In this document: piece after piece, positions 43,250-54,897 of the stretch
Position numbering within the stretch: the stretch's first letter is position 1
How the letters are laid out: each line of letters begins with the position of its first letter
Origin: Nerophis ophidion
Lineage: Eukaryota > Chordata > Actinopteri > Syngnathiformes > Syngnathidae
Direction of reading: 5' to 3'
Assembly (NCBI RefSeq): GCF_033978795.1
Contig: NC_084617.1
Span: 1 to 64,000 of the forward strand
DNA length: 64,000 bases
Notes under the pieces: generated by a model
The model's input: only the letters and a program-made list of their open reading frames with translations
Database searches by the model: none
Told to the model about the DNA's origin: nothing
Translations under genes and position numbers: made by a program

Positions 43250-45650
43250 TCTATAAATAAAATGGGAGATCATTCCTCATCTGCATCTGGGCATAAATCA
43301 AGAGAGTTGACAAACGGCAAGAAGGGGACTCCATGAGCTTTGAAACACTTGAGTAGAGCCTTTCAAGTTATAGATTGTAGAGAACCTCTCTAATCCAATG
43401 GCCGTGTGATGGGGGGCGAGGAAACTTCCAATTAAACAAGATCAATCACCTGCCCAGCAAGGTCGTAAAAGCAACAGCGCATATTAGCGGTACCGGGCAC
43501 ATGTTATCAGGGCATATGCCAAAAATGGCTGATAATTGGTTGGGGGACAAGTTTTGACCGTATGCCTTTACGATTGTGTCAAAAATGTCCTCCCAAAAGG
43601 AACATAGTTTAGGGCAGGACCAGAACATATGGACACGCTCAGCCTCAGATTGTTTGCATCTATTGCAGGTATTGCTAACAGTGGGGTAGATTTTGGATTG
43701 TGTTGAATTAGTGTAGTGAATTTTATGGATTACTTTGCATTGGATGAGACTATGACGGGCACATATCAAGGAGGAGTCGACCAGGTTCAGGACAGTGTTC
43801 CAGTGTTGATTGGATATGTTGGTATTAAGATCGCTCTCCCACGAGGCTCTTATCACTGATAGAGAATTTGGAGTAATTGAACTCAAGGAGGTATATAGCA
43901 CGGAGATGCTAAGAAGAATAGTCTCCGCTACAGTGTAGACTAATGGGGATCCTTAATAAACTAATAATAAAGATAACAATGGAGGACAATTTGGAAAGTG
44001 TGGGAACTGCTTCTTTACGAAGTCCCTCGCCTGAAAAAAACAAAAAAGGTGGGAGTTGGCAAATTGTACTTGGAAGAGAGTTCAGCAAATAATGAGAACA
44101 CTCCGTCTGCATAGAGGTCTTCCATGATTGTGCCAAGTCATTAATGCGGGGACAGTACGGGAAGGTTTAAATAATTGTTTTTTTTAGTAAAGGGGTCAAT
44201 ATAGATGGGCTCTGAAAACCCAAGTGTTTCCTTAGCTGCTTCCATATTTTCATGGACATCGAAGCAATGGTGTTTGCACCTTCAAGTTTAAATAAAAAAC
44301 GGAGTGAGGAGCATAGTCAAGAACGTAATAAGGGTGGGATTGCCGTTACAAGGGATACCCAGGCCAGGAGGGTCTGAGAGCCTCCATCCATCCAGTATAG
44401 GAGTTTCTGTACATTAGACGGCCAATAATACTGTCTAAAATTGGGGAGTGCAAGCCCTCCTTCAGATTTGGGAGATTGTAGGGCGACCATAAAAATTAGG
44501 ATATTGATTTGTCTAATTTATCGAAAAATTATTTACTAATAAATATGGGGACATGTTGAAAAAGGTAAAGGAATTTAGGCAGAGAGATCATCTTGATCAG
44601 AATGATCCGGCCGTAGAGAAATAATGGTAAAACAGACCAGCAGGCAAAGTCCTTCTCCATCTTTTCAATTAGAGGTAAAAATTTGCCCGGAGCATATCAG
44701 ACATAGCTGGAGTAATAAGGATTCCCAAGTAATGAATGCCGTCATGTTCTCATCTGAATGTTGCTAAAGATCATGGTAACTGTTAAGCTAAGGAATTTAT
44801 CGAAAACATCTCACTTTTTTGGTAATTGAGTTTGTAACCAGAGTGTGTGCCAAACCGCTCCAGAATGTCAAAGATTACTGGGAGTGAGCTAGCAGGATCC
44901 GAGATGTAAAAGAGCAAGTCGTCCACATCAAGCGACACTTTGTGCAACGTGTCCGACCGAGTGATAACTTTAAAGCCCCCTTCTGCGCGCAGCCAAAGAG
45001 CAAGGTGGTTCTACCGTAATAGCAAACAGTAATGAAGACAATGGGCAACCTTGCCTAGTGTCTCCTTTAAGAAATATTGAGGAGGATAGTGTATTATTTG
45101 TACGTACCGAAACTACTGGGGACGAGTATAAAAGTTTAACCCAGAGGATGAAAGTCATTAAAACCAAACCAACCCATCACTTCAAATAGATATTCCCATT
45201 CAACCCTGTCAAAGGCTTTCTCCGCATCGAGGGACACCACCACCTCCACGGTCGAGGGATTTGGCGAATAGATAATGTTTAGGAGGCGCTGAGTGTTGTG
45301 TGAGTATTGCCGGCCTAGCATAAAAACTGTTTGATCCAACGAGATGATGGAAGGCATCATCCTTTGGAGCCGGAGAGCGAGAACCTTGGATAGAATTTTT
45401 AGATCTAAATTTAAGAACGAAATTGGTCTATAGCTGCTGCCAAGCAGGGGGTCTTTCACTCTTTAAGGATGAGAGAAATGGTGGACCTCAATAAGGTTTC
45501 TGGGAGGCGATGGTGCAGGAATGCTTCGTTATACATGCCTCTTAGAGCCGGAGCAAGAACACTGGAGAAAGTCTTGTAATATTCTGCACTGAAGCAACTG
45601 CTGTTGGGAGGAGCCCTGCTGTGGGCGTTCTCTGCCACATCCACGTGGTG
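43250..45650 (-). pseudogene. L1/Tx1-type LINE ORF2: RT and C-terminal domain
   Basis: Minus strand, many frame breaks. In order: CFSAEYYKTFSSVLAPALRG, SYRPISFLNLDLKILSKVLA, VVVSLDAEKAFDRVEWEYLF (motif A), KGDTRQGCPLSSLLFAITVE (motif B), VSLDVDDLLFYISDP (motif C as DVDD), HSGYKLNYQKSEM, then ISNQHWNTVLNLVDSSLICA, CNRCKQSEAERVHMFWSCPK (zinc-knuckle) and LICAVAFTTLLGR, with weaker homology to about 43,260. Clearly L1-clade, distinct from the L1 at 40,480. Inactive. Confidence 0.88.
43913..43970 (+). mobile_element. Short LINE 3'-end insertion in the L1/Tx1 copy
   Basis: TAGTCTCCGCTACAGTGTAG, ACTAATGGGGATCCTTAATA and (AATAA)n interrupt the L1 frame. This is the last ~55 bp of the LINE whose longer end lies at 26,957-27,690: a very short 5'-truncated insertion. 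Confidence 0.8.
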
Positions 45651-47745
45651 ATCGTGGGCATGGCGAAGCCTCTCCTGCCCAAATATGTTAGGACAGTTGC
45701 AAGCTCAGTGACCCGGCTGGTCACAGGCAAAACAGTTTCCACTCTGAACTGATCATGGAGCACCACATCTACCGCATGAGCCCCACTTCCGTAGGTTGAA
45801 TATATTGAGGATTCTCTCCTCCATATCCTGGAGCTCAAGAGTGAGTGTGCCCGCTGCCGAGTGCTCCTTGCCTGATTTTTAAGCTTTTAGTTCTGTCATC
45901 AGTTTTTTTGCTTCAGCCAATTGCAAATGGAGTAGTTGTTTCCTTGCAGCCCTCACCTGCCTTGTCACCCTCGTATGATGAATGAGATGTCTCTCCCATT
46001 TACTGCGGTCTCACAGAGTACATCAGGGTTAGCTTTCTTCCTATGTTTTACTGCTATTGGCATGGCCTCGTTGTGGCCAGCCTGAAAAATTGTTCCCCTG
46101 ATTTACTGGGCTGAACACCAATAGCCCGTTGCCACTGTTCCTGAGTTTTGGATAAGAATTCATAAGGTGACTCACCGTCTTTCCACTAAAAGGTGGGCGT
46201 GGCATTTTGATGTAAAAAAAAGGAAAGTATTGCTATGTTGTAAATGTTCGGTGTCACAGGTGAGGCTGGAGGTACAGCCATTAAGCTGGATTGCTGTTCC
46301 ATATTTCGGCCGTCCTGTGTGGAAACGCAATGCTACAAAATGCCCCTCTAGTCAGCTACTGTATGGAGAGATTGTATGCTGCAGTCAATTTGTCTAAAGT
46401 GTTAAGTCAAAGGCTCACTCCTTAAGGTATTGGTGGGACTTTGTCAACAATGGCTTGCATGCCTGCGACGCCAAAAGGCCTATATTGAAGTCAGCCCCTA
46501 TTGTCAGGAAATGGTGGGTAGGCGTGGCCTTCTTGCGTTCTAGAGCGTGTGTAGATCATGTGAGCTTTGGTCAATGTAGCCTTCCAGTGAGCCGATGGCG
46601 GCTATTGGAGACCACGAAGTTGGGCCTTGTTGAACTTGGTTCAAGAAAGTCTGATGTGCATGCAGGAGGTCGCAAGCTGCAGGAGGAGCAGACTGAGTTC
46701 CGTCAATAAAACGGTCAAGCGTGTAAAGTGAGAGGTTAAGAATTAGTGCCGCAACAGGCACAGTCAGTGGTCTGGTCGGATTCGGCATGCCCAGGGGGTT
46801 TTCCAGTGGGCGGCTGCAAAGTTGGGACGTGATCACAGGAAGCGGTGTCAGTTTCGGAGGGGGTGTGGCGGTAACGCCCACGCTTGTCCCTGGAGGAGAG
46901 GGCGGGCCAGAGCGCTTTCTCTCTGTTTCGACCGCCCAAGCTCCTCCTCTAACAATCCAAAGTGTGTACAAAGATGGTTTCGGTTTCATGTCATTGGGCG
47001 GTGGCTTAGTCAAAGTCTGGGCGGGTCGTCCGAAAAAACTAGCGCATGCCTGGCCGGCAAAAGACCATTCGGTTCACCTTTTTAGACGCTTCCCTATTTT
47101 TCTACGTTCTTTCGTTGCATTTTGTTCCACTTATTTTCATTCTTTCTTTTGTGTCTCATCAAAGCTGTAAATCTCGAGCACATAAGTGCTGCAAGCCCCC
47201 TTTTTAACCCATTAAGCTCCTCGCCTTGCGCACAAATTTCTTTCTTTCATCACTTTCTATTTTTCCTTTTGACTCTACAAGCGGATTGCATCATCGCCAA
47301 CACCACATTTAATTGATCAATAAATGGTAACCATTACATCACATTTTCCCTGTCCAACCCCCCCATCCATTGTGTCTTGATTTTAGTGCACACTTTACTG
47401 CCACAAGGATCTCACAACCCAGGAATCTTTATTGTACTTTTTACAAATGGCCTCCAAACGCAAAATTTATCGTATTATTCGAAAATCAAGATCAGACGAG
47501 CTTTTGCCCTTCTGCTCTACGAGAAGTTTCTGTCCTCCCACAGTTATTTAAGGTGGCGACCAAGGACCCAGGGTGCCCACACACGACTACTTGCTTACTG
47601 CTCACTGAAGCTGCCCGTCACGGTAGACTAGACGCAATGACGTGAGTTGACCACTATTTCACAACTATTTTGAAGGGGTAAGGTCAAAAACACACTCACA
47701 ATTACTACAATATTACAATTCCATCAATGTGGTCCAAAACAGTGT
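45651..47745. other. Unassigned region upstream of the L1/Tx1 copy
   Basis: 45,650-46,100 may hold further L1/Tx1 ORF2 or ORF1 sequence on the minus strand (KQLLHLQLAEAKKLMTEL-like), too decayed to assign. 46,450-47,050 is GC-richer with open frames on both strands but no domain. 47,380-47,640 includes a plus-strand frame with RRAFALLLYEKFLSS, faintly like PIF/Harbinger-type proteins. Nothing here is firm. Confidence 0.35.
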
Positions 47746-47749
47746 TTGA

Positions 47750-48540
47750 CTTCCAGACTTCAGGACGGACTGATAACGCAAATTATTTTCCTCTTTGTTC
47801 CGGAAGACACGTCCACAGTTTCCAAAAACTATTTTAAATGTAGACTCGTCAGACCACAGAATACTTTTACACTTTGCATCAGTCCATCTTAGATGAGCTC
47901 AGGCTCAGCGAAGCGGGTGGCGTTTCTGGGTGTTGTTGATAAATGGATTTGGCTTTTACATTGTAGAGTTTTAACTTGTACTTACAGATGTAGCAAAAAA
48001 CTCTAGTTACTGACAGTGGTTTTCTAAAGTCTTCCTGAGTCCATGTGGTGATATATCGATATCCTGTACACAGTGTTGGTTTTTGATGCTGTGCTGCCTG
48101 TGGTCACGGGCATTCAATGTTACCTGCAGTGATTTCTCCAGATTCTCTGAACCTTTTGATATTACAGACCGTACATGGTGAAATCCTTAAATTCCTTGCA
48201 GTAGCTCGTTGAGAAATGTTGTTCTCAAACTGTTCAACAATATGCTCACGCATTTGTTGACAAAGTGGTGACCTTCGCCCCATTCTTGTTTGTGGATGAG
48301 TGAGCATTTCATGGAAGTTGCTTTTATTCCCAATCATGGCACCCACCTGTTCCCAATTAGCCTGTTCACCTGTGGGATGTTTCTAATAAGTACTGTATTT
48401 GATGAGCATTCCTCGACTTTCTCAGTCTTTTTCGCCACTTGTGCCAGATTTTTTGAAACACGTTGCAGGCACCACACTCAAAATGAGCTAATATTTGCAA
48501 AAAATAAAAATGTTCCAGTTTGAATTTTAAGTATCTTGTC
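47750..48540 (-). pseudogene. Tc1/mariner element remnant C
   Basis: Minus strand, degenerate: a segment like KVSVLWSDES at about 47,850, HQHPETPPASLSLSSSK-type debris, then upstream frame 48,104-48,346 with MRGRRSPLCQQMREHIVEQF, ENNISQRATARNLRISPCTV and KRFRESGEIT, i.e. transposase N-terminus and HTH. The promoter-side sequence (CCCAATCATGGCACCCACCTG on the plus strand) is shared with copies A and D. The outer terminal repeat is truncated near 48,540. Confidence 0.82.
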
Positions 48541-48670
48541 TTTTCAGTCCATTCCGATATTGCTCCTTAAAATATTGTAAATGACACTAAAGCTAACGTG
48601 ATATTCATTGTAAGACACACAGTTATTTAACAGCAATTGAAATGCCATGTTGTGGAATTTTCATTTTTAA

Positions 48671-50845
48671 TTGGTTGTTGCTCACGTTAGATGTACTACT
48701 ATGTTGCACTGAAGTCAATATTATTAGTTGTTGCTCACCTTAGATGTACTACTATGTTGCACTGAAGTCCATATTATTAGTTGTTGCTCACCTTAGATGT
48801 ACTACTATGTTGCACTGAAGTCCATATTATTAGTTGTTGCTCACCTTAGATGTACTACTATGTTGCACTGAAGTCCATATTATTAGTTGTTGCTCACCTT
48901 AGATGTACTACTATGTTGCACTGAAGTCCATATTATTAGTTGTTGCTCACCTTAGATGTACTACTATGTTGCACTGAAGTCCATATTATTAGTTGTTGCT
49001 CACCTTAGATGTACTACTATGTTGCACTGAAGTCCATATTATTAGTTGTTGCTCACCTTAGATGTACTACTATGTTGCACTGAAGTCCATATTATTAGTT
49101 GTTGCTCACCTTAGATGTACTACTATGTTGCACTGAAGTCCATATTATTAGTTGTTGCTCACCTTAGATGTACTACTATGTTGCACTGAAGTCCATATTA
49201 TTAGTTGTTGTTCACCTTAGATGTACTACTATGTTGCACTGAAGTCCATATTATTAGTTGTTGCTCACCTTAGATGTACTACTATGTTGCACTGAAGTCC
49301 ATATTATTAGTTGTTGCTCACCTTAGATGTACTACTATGTTGCACTGAAGTCCATATTATTAGTTGTTGCTCACCTTAGATGTACTACTATGTTGCACTG
49401 AAGTCCATATTATTAGTTGTTGCTCACCTTAGATGTACTACTATGTTGCACTGAAGTCCATATTATTAGTTGTTGCTCACCTTAGATGTACTACTATGTT
49501 GCACTGAAGTCCATATTATTAGTTGTTGCTCACCTTAGATGTACTACTATGTTGCACTGAAGTCCATATTATTAGTTGTTGCTCACCTTAGATGTACTAC
49601 TATGTTGCACTGAAGTCCATATTATTAGTTGTTGCTCACCTTAGATGTACTACTATGTTGCACTGAAGTCCATATTATTAGTTGTTGCTCACCTTAGATG
49701 TACTACTATGTTGCACTGAAGTCCATATTATTAGTTGTTGCTCACCTTAGATGTACTACTATGTTGCACTGAAGTCCATATTATTAGTTGTTGCTCACCT
49801 TAGATGTACTACTATGTTGCACTGAAGTCCATATTATTAGTTGTTGCTCACCTTAGATGTACTACTATGTTGCACTGAAGTCCATATTATTAGTTGTTGC
49901 TCACCTTAGATGTACTACTATGTTGCACTGAAGTCCATATTATTAGTTGTTGCTCACCTTAGATGTACTACTATGTTGCACTGAAGTCCATATTATTAGT
50001 TGTTGCTCACCTTAGATGTACTACTATGTTGCACTGAAGTCCATATTATTAGTTGTTGCTCACCTTAGATGTACTACTATGTTGCACTGAAGTCCATATT
50101 ATTAGTTGTTGCTCACCTTAGATGTACTACTATGTTGCACTGAAGTCCATATTATTAGTTGTTGCTCACCTTAGATGTACTACTATGTTGCACTGAAGTC
50201 CATATTATTAGTTGTTGCTCACCTTAGATGTACTACTATGTTGCACTGAAGTCCATATTATTAGTTGTTGCTCACCTTAGATGTACTACTATGTTGCACT
50301 GAAGTCCATATTATTAGTTGTTGCTCACCTTAGATGTACTACTATGTTGCACTGAAGTCCATATTATTAGTTGTTGCTCACCTTAGATGTACTACTATGT
50401 TGCACTGAAGTCCATATTATTAGTTGTTGCTCACCTTAGATGTACTACTATGTTGCACTGAAGTCCATATTATTAGTTGTTGCTCACCTTAGATGTACTA
50501 CTATGTTGCACTGAAGTCCATATTATTAGTTGTTGCTCACCTTAGATGTACTACTATGTTGCACTGAAGTCCATATTATTAGTTGTTGCTCACCTTAGAT
50601 GTACTACTATGTTGCACTGAAGTCCATATTATTAGTTGTTGCTCACCTTAGATGTACTACTATGTTGCACTGAAGTCCATATTATTAGTTGTTGCTCACC
50701 TTAGATGTACTACTATGTTGCACTGAAGTCCATATTATTAGTTGTTGCTCACCTTAGATGTACTACTATGTTGCACTGAAGTCCATATTATTAGTTGTTG
50801 CTCACCTTAGATGTACTACTATGTTGCACTGAAGTCCATATTATT
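48671..50845 (+). repeat. 53-bp satellite, 41 near-identical copies
   Basis: From CTCACGTTAG at 48,681 to CTCACCTTAG at 50,801 is exactly 40 x 53 bp, with no indel. The unit contains TTAGTTGTTGCTCACCTTAG, ATGTACTACTATGTTGCAC and TGAAGTCCATATTA. Only the first copy (CACGTTAG, GTCAATATT) and one inner copy (TTGTTCACC near 49,210) differ. Extreme uniformity implies very recent expansion or homogenisation. Confidence 0.97.
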
Positions 50846-50850
50846 TTCCC

Positions 50851-51532
50851 CTATAGACATTGAAACCAGCAGAGGTGCTAAGCACATATTGTGTATATGT
50901 GCATTCCCATCACTCATTGCAGGTAATAATTGTTGCACTATGTGTGTGTTATTAATTGCAGGTAATAATTGTTGCACTATGTGCGTGTTACGTGTTCGTA
51001 CATTCATGTTTAAGTTTGAATTGTCCGACAATTTGGCATGGACGCAACGTGGTCTGTCATTTTCGCTAGTCGCCACCAGAGGGTGCTAAAAGTCCATTTA
51101 ATGATTGTGTCATGTATTGTATTGTATTTTGTACTTTTCTATTTTGTATTTCATAAATATATAAAAAGGATGATGTAGGTTAAAAAACAAGTTAAAAATA
51201 TATTGTATTGAATTGAATGTAATACCAGGGAAGATAAAAGCAAGTTAAAACCACTATACGATCACACAAAAAAAGTATACTGTTAGAAACCATTGTGTTA
51301 AGTTACACCTGTAATTGTATTTCATGTCATTGTAAAAAAATGAAAATGTTATGTACTTGAGCAGACTTCCTGCACTCTACTAATGACATCGAAACCAGCA
51401 GAGGTGCTAACCACATATTGTCTGTATGTGCATTCCCATCACTCATTGCAGCTAGCAGTAAAGAACCACATCATCCAAACCAGCCTGTGTGTGGATTCTT
51501 GACGGGACAGGTACACAGCAGTTACATATATA
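50851..51532. repeat. Non-coding DNA with a 70-bp direct duplication
   Basis: GACATTGAAACCAGCAGAGG through CATTCCCATCACTCATTGCAG (about 50,851-50,922) recurs at 51,387-51,452 in the same orientation. A smaller duplication of AGGTAATAATTGTTGCACTA lies at 50,921-50,985. The middle (51,100-51,380) is AT-rich and unassigned. Confidence 0.7.
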
Positions 51533-52464
51533 TAATGTTGCTGCTCCTCGAGCTTAGCGCTGCTTTCGATACCGTCGATCATAATATTTTATTAGAACGT
51601 ATCAAAACACGAATCGGTATGTCAGACTTAGCCCTGTCTTGGTTTAACTCTTATCTTACTGATAGGATGCAGTGTGTCTCCCATAACAATGTGACCTCGC
51701 ACTACGTTAAGGTAACGTGTGGAGTTCCCCAGGGTTCGGTCCTTGGCCCTGCACTCTTCAGCATCTACATGCTGCCGCTAGGTGACATCATACGCAAATA
51801 CGGTGTTAGCTTTCACTGTTATGCTGATGACACCCAACTCTACATGCCCCTAAAGCTGACCAACACGCCGGATTGTAGTCAGCTGGAGGCGTGTCTTAAT
51901 GAAATTAAACAATGGATGTCCGCTAACTTTTTGCAACTCATTTGTATACTGTAGCCTTTAAATAGACTCCCTTTTTAGACCAGTTGATCTGCTGTTTCTT
52001 TTCTTTTTCTTCTATGTCCCACTCTCCCCTGTGGAGGGGGTCCGGTCCGATCCGGTGGCCATGTACTGCTTGCCTGTGTATCGGCTGGGGACATCTCTGC
52101 GCTGCTGATCCGCCTCCGCTTGGGATGGTTTCCTGGTGGCTCCGCTGTGAACGGGACTCTCTCTGCTGAGTTGGACCCGCTTTGGACTGGACTCTTGCGA
52201 CTGTGTTGGATTGGATCCATTGTGGATTGAACTTTCACAGTATCATGTTAGACCCGCTTGACATCCATTGCTTTCCTCCTCTCTAAGGTTCTCATAGTCA
52301 TTATTGTCACCGACGTCCCACTAGGTCATTATTGTCACCGATGTCCCACTGGTGTGAGTTTTCCTTGCCCTTATGTGGGCCTACCGAGGATGTCGTGGTG
52401 GTTTGTGCAGCCCTTTGAGACACTAGTGATTTAGGGCTATATAAGTAAACATTGATTGATTGAT

Positions 52465-52465
<1 letters not shown>
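51533..52465 (+). pseudogene. L2 copy: intact RT core fused to 3' UTR
   Basis: An open frame reads MLLLLELSAAFDTVDHNILL (motif A), VTCGVPQGSVLGPALFSIY (motif B) and VSFHCYADDTQLYMPLKL (motif C, YADD intact), ending at KQWMSANFLQLI. The sequence then jumps to the ORF2 end (CTCATTTGTATACTGTAGCC) and a normal L2 3' UTR with (ATTG)n at 52,465. The thumb and C-terminus (over 1 kb) are missing. No endonuclease upstream, so not autonomous. Confidence 0.92.

Positions 52466-52466
<1 letters not shown>

Positions 52467-52532
<66 letters not shown>
52467..52532. repeat. (TA)n microsatellite
   Basis: About 32 TA units directly after the L2 (ATTG)n tail. Confidence 0.95.
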
Positions 52533-52534
<2 letters not shown>

Positions 52535-52800
52535 CTTGTGTCTATGTGGTGGTGGTGAACTGATTGGTGGAGGAAGTGATGGAAACAAATACATACATAT
52601 ACATATACATACAAATCCCCAAATCCTTCACACACACACGTGGCCCCGAAAGGGACTAAGCGGTAGGAAATGGATGGATATATATATACATTCAAATCCC
52701 CAAATCAGTGAAGTTATATATATATATATAACTTGTGTCTATGTGGTGGTGGTGTACTGATTGGTGGAGGAAGTGATGGAAACAAAGAAAGTGGGAGGTG
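52533..52800. repeat. ~55-bp direct duplication around microsatellite and SINE tail
   Basis: ACTTGTGTCTATGTGGTGGT and GGTGGAGGAAGTGATGGAAA occur at 52,533-52,589 and 52,730-52,787. Between them lie CATA repeats, a SINE B tail (GCGGTAGGAAATGGATGG, about 52,632-52,678) and two CAAATCCCCAAATC stretches. Confidence 0.75.
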
Positions 52801-53264
52801 AGTAAAAGGACAAAGATGGAAAAAGGTGGTTTGAGATGGCATTGAATTGTCTGTCCTTGTGTTCTCTTTCCCCCTCTCTTCCTCTTCCTCGACAGCCGTC
52901 ACCCTGACAGGACAGGTAATTGGACGGAGGCCTTCTCTTTTTTTGCCTTTCCTCTGTCTCGTTCACGCTTTCTCCCCTATGACTGGGCACCTCTGCGGGA
53001 GCTTTGGGGCCTGAAAATAGCTGATGACAAGATAGCGGCTGCCTTTCACATCTCTCAAGGTTACCCCACCTTTTCTTGACAGACGCAACACCTGAGGGCG
53101 GGGGTGGGGTTGGTGGCAAAGACTGAGTATTTGTGTCAGTGTGTTTAAAAGGAGACCAACAGCAGCACACCAGTCCTTTTTATTTTCTGTTCTTTTCAGC
53201 ATGTCCAGTTGACCTTCCGCTTTTCATATGGAGTGGAGGAGAGAATGTGTGGTCCATACAGATC

Positions 53265-53333
<69 letters not shown>

Positions 53334-53440
53334 ACACACACACACACACACTATGGTGACAAGTAAGAGTTTGCAGTAATAAAGCTGTTTGCAAAGGTTC
53401 TACCTTGTCCTAATAAAAAAATAAAAGGCTAACACACACA
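52801..53440 (-). other. Possible 3' UTR region with (CA)n
   Basis: Low-copy DNA downstream (minus strand) of the candidate terminal exon. A (CA)n run occupies 53,268-53,352. AAATAAAA on the minus strand near 53,176 could serve as a polyadenylation signal about 260 bp after the stop codon. Confidence 0.35.
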
Positions 53441-53444
53441 CTCT

Positions 53445-53621
53445 TTAGTCCGACAACAGGAACTGTTCTTCCTCAGGAGGCTTCTTAACCCAAGTGCCCA
53501 GGCCTGTTTCCTGCAGTGACCTGAACCACTGCTGCTTGACTGTCTGGTAGGGGCGTGCCGCCATCTTCACCTGACGGTAAACAAGATGGCCGTCTTCAGA
53601 GAAGAACCGTGAGAGTCCCAG
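53445..53621 (-). CDS. Candidate host-gene terminal exon (unidentified)
   Basis: On the minus strand a strong acceptor (CTCTTATTTCTGTGCAG) precedes 58 codons: LGLSRFFSEDGHLVYRQVK, MAARPYQTVKQQWFRSLQET, GLGTWVKKPPEEEQFLLSD, stop TAA at 53,445-53,447. The codon pattern, absence of repeats, charged C-terminal tail and splice site look like a real last coding exon in phase 0. I do not recognise the family. The next exon upstream should be beyond 53,621 at higher coordinates; none is certain. A possible polyadenylation signal lies near 53,176. Confidence 0.55.
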   Translation of the reverse strand: MGLSRFFSEDGHLVYRQVKMAARPYQTVKQQWFRSLQETGLGTWVKKPPEEEQFLLSD

Positions 53622-53740
53622 CTGCACAGAAATAAGAGTCAGGATGTGAGACTTGATTATCAGAGAAATAAAAATACAGTCATTACAAGGGTTAGGGTTA
53701 GTTCAGAAATAATATAATTATGTATTGAGATAGGCACCAG

Positions 53741-53835
53741 CCCCCCCCCCCCCCCCCCCCCTCCCACCCCCCCGCGACGCCAAAGGGAACAAGCGGTAAA
53801 AAATGGATGGTATATACATACACACACATCCATCA
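53741..53835. repeat. Poly-C run and SINE B tail
   Basis: About 22 C followed by CCGCGACGCCAAAGGGAAC and AAGCGGTAAAAAATGGATGG, the plus-strand tail of SINE family B. Confidence 0.75.
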
Positions 53836-54035
53836 AATCCATCCATCTTCTTCCGCTTATCCGAGGTCGGGTTGAGGGGGCAACAGCCTAAGCAGGGAAG
53901 CCCAGACTTCCCTTTCCCCAGCCACTTCGTCCAGCTCTTCCGGGGGATCCCCTGGCGTTCCCTGGCCAGCCGGGAAAAATAGTTTCCCCAATGTGTCCTG
54001 GGTCTTCCCCGTGCAATATATATCTTAATTGCATT
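53836..54035 (-). mobile_element. Rex/RTE-like LINE C-terminal end
   Basis: The minus strand reads GGAAGACCCAGGACACATTG, GGGAACGCCAGGGGATCCCC, GAAGAGCTGGACGAAGTGGC and CGGATAAGCGGAAGAAGATG with an (ATGG)n tail. Translated with shifts this is the LAWERLGIPxEELDEVAGE-type end of a fish LINE ORF. 5'-truncated. Confidence 0.65.
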
Positions 54036-54500
54036 ATCCAGAGAATAGTGCTCGATACCGTGGTAGAGCGCAATATATGTATGTGTGGGAAAAATAAGAC
54101 TATTTCATCTCTACAGAACTGTTTCATGAGGGGTTCCCTCAATCGTCAGGAGATTTTTTTCTCCTGACAATATATATATATATATATATATATAGCACTT
54201 TATTGATTCTTTCAGTAGATTTCCCTTAGGAAAATTAAAAATATAAAAGGTTTAAAAAATTGACGTGGACCATGCGCAGTTTGGCAAAATGTAAATTTGC
54301 ACCACAGTTGAATGTGTTCTTTTGGCACATGATCCACAAAGTTGAATGTTTTTGTAGTTTTTGCGCGATCCTGTTAAAACCACAAAAAACAATGGCACCA
54401 TGAACACCATACTTATTGCCTCTAAGAAGGCTAAAGGTTGCATCAGTTAGGCTGAAAAACCAATGAAGTGGCACAAATGTGTGTGTGTGTGCGTGTGTGC

Positions 54501-54543
<43 letters not shown>

Positions 54544-54640
54544 CGTGTGCGTGAGTGTGTGTGTGAGAGAAAAAGGGGTCTTCAGCAGCTGTGTAATCTC
54601 CCCCATTTAAATTTCACAAGCAATTGAACATTCTCTGTGC
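54036..54640. other. Mostly low-copy DNA with microsatellites
   Basis: (TA)n at 54,172-54,193 and (GT)n with GC interruptions at 54,477-54,548. An open minus-strand stretch (54,235-54,470) has no recognised motif. Confidence 0.5.
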
Positions 54641-54699
54641 TTTCTATTTTCTGAAGACAAAACAATGAAGTTCGTCAGAGAGACAAAAGCTGTGTGTGC

Positions 54700-54703
<4 letters not shown>

Positions 54704-54735
<32 letters not shown>
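54704..54735. repeat. (GT)n microsatellite
   Basis: Uninterrupted GT run of about 15 units. Flanking sequence appears low-copy. Confidence 0.95.
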
Positions 54736-54737
<2 letters not shown>

Positions 54738-54897
54738 ACATGTGGGGGGACGGCGGTATGACTTTAAAAGTTTCTTCTGGAGATGAATGTGATGGTTCTT
54801 GTGTGGTCCTTGCACGCATCTTGGAGGGAAGACTTAGGGTTGTCTCCTCAAACAAAGATGGTTTCATAGTCATTATGCTTTAAGGGACTTGTGTTAC

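Noticed and set aside
46540..47013. 157-codon minus-strand frame rich in Pro
   Set aside because: No domain, no splice context, and competing frames on the plus strand. GC-rich DNA readily gives such frames.
50811..51089. 92-codon frame starting in the 53-bp array
   Set aside because: Its start codon lies in the satellite and its middle is a local duplication (GNNCCTMCVL twice).
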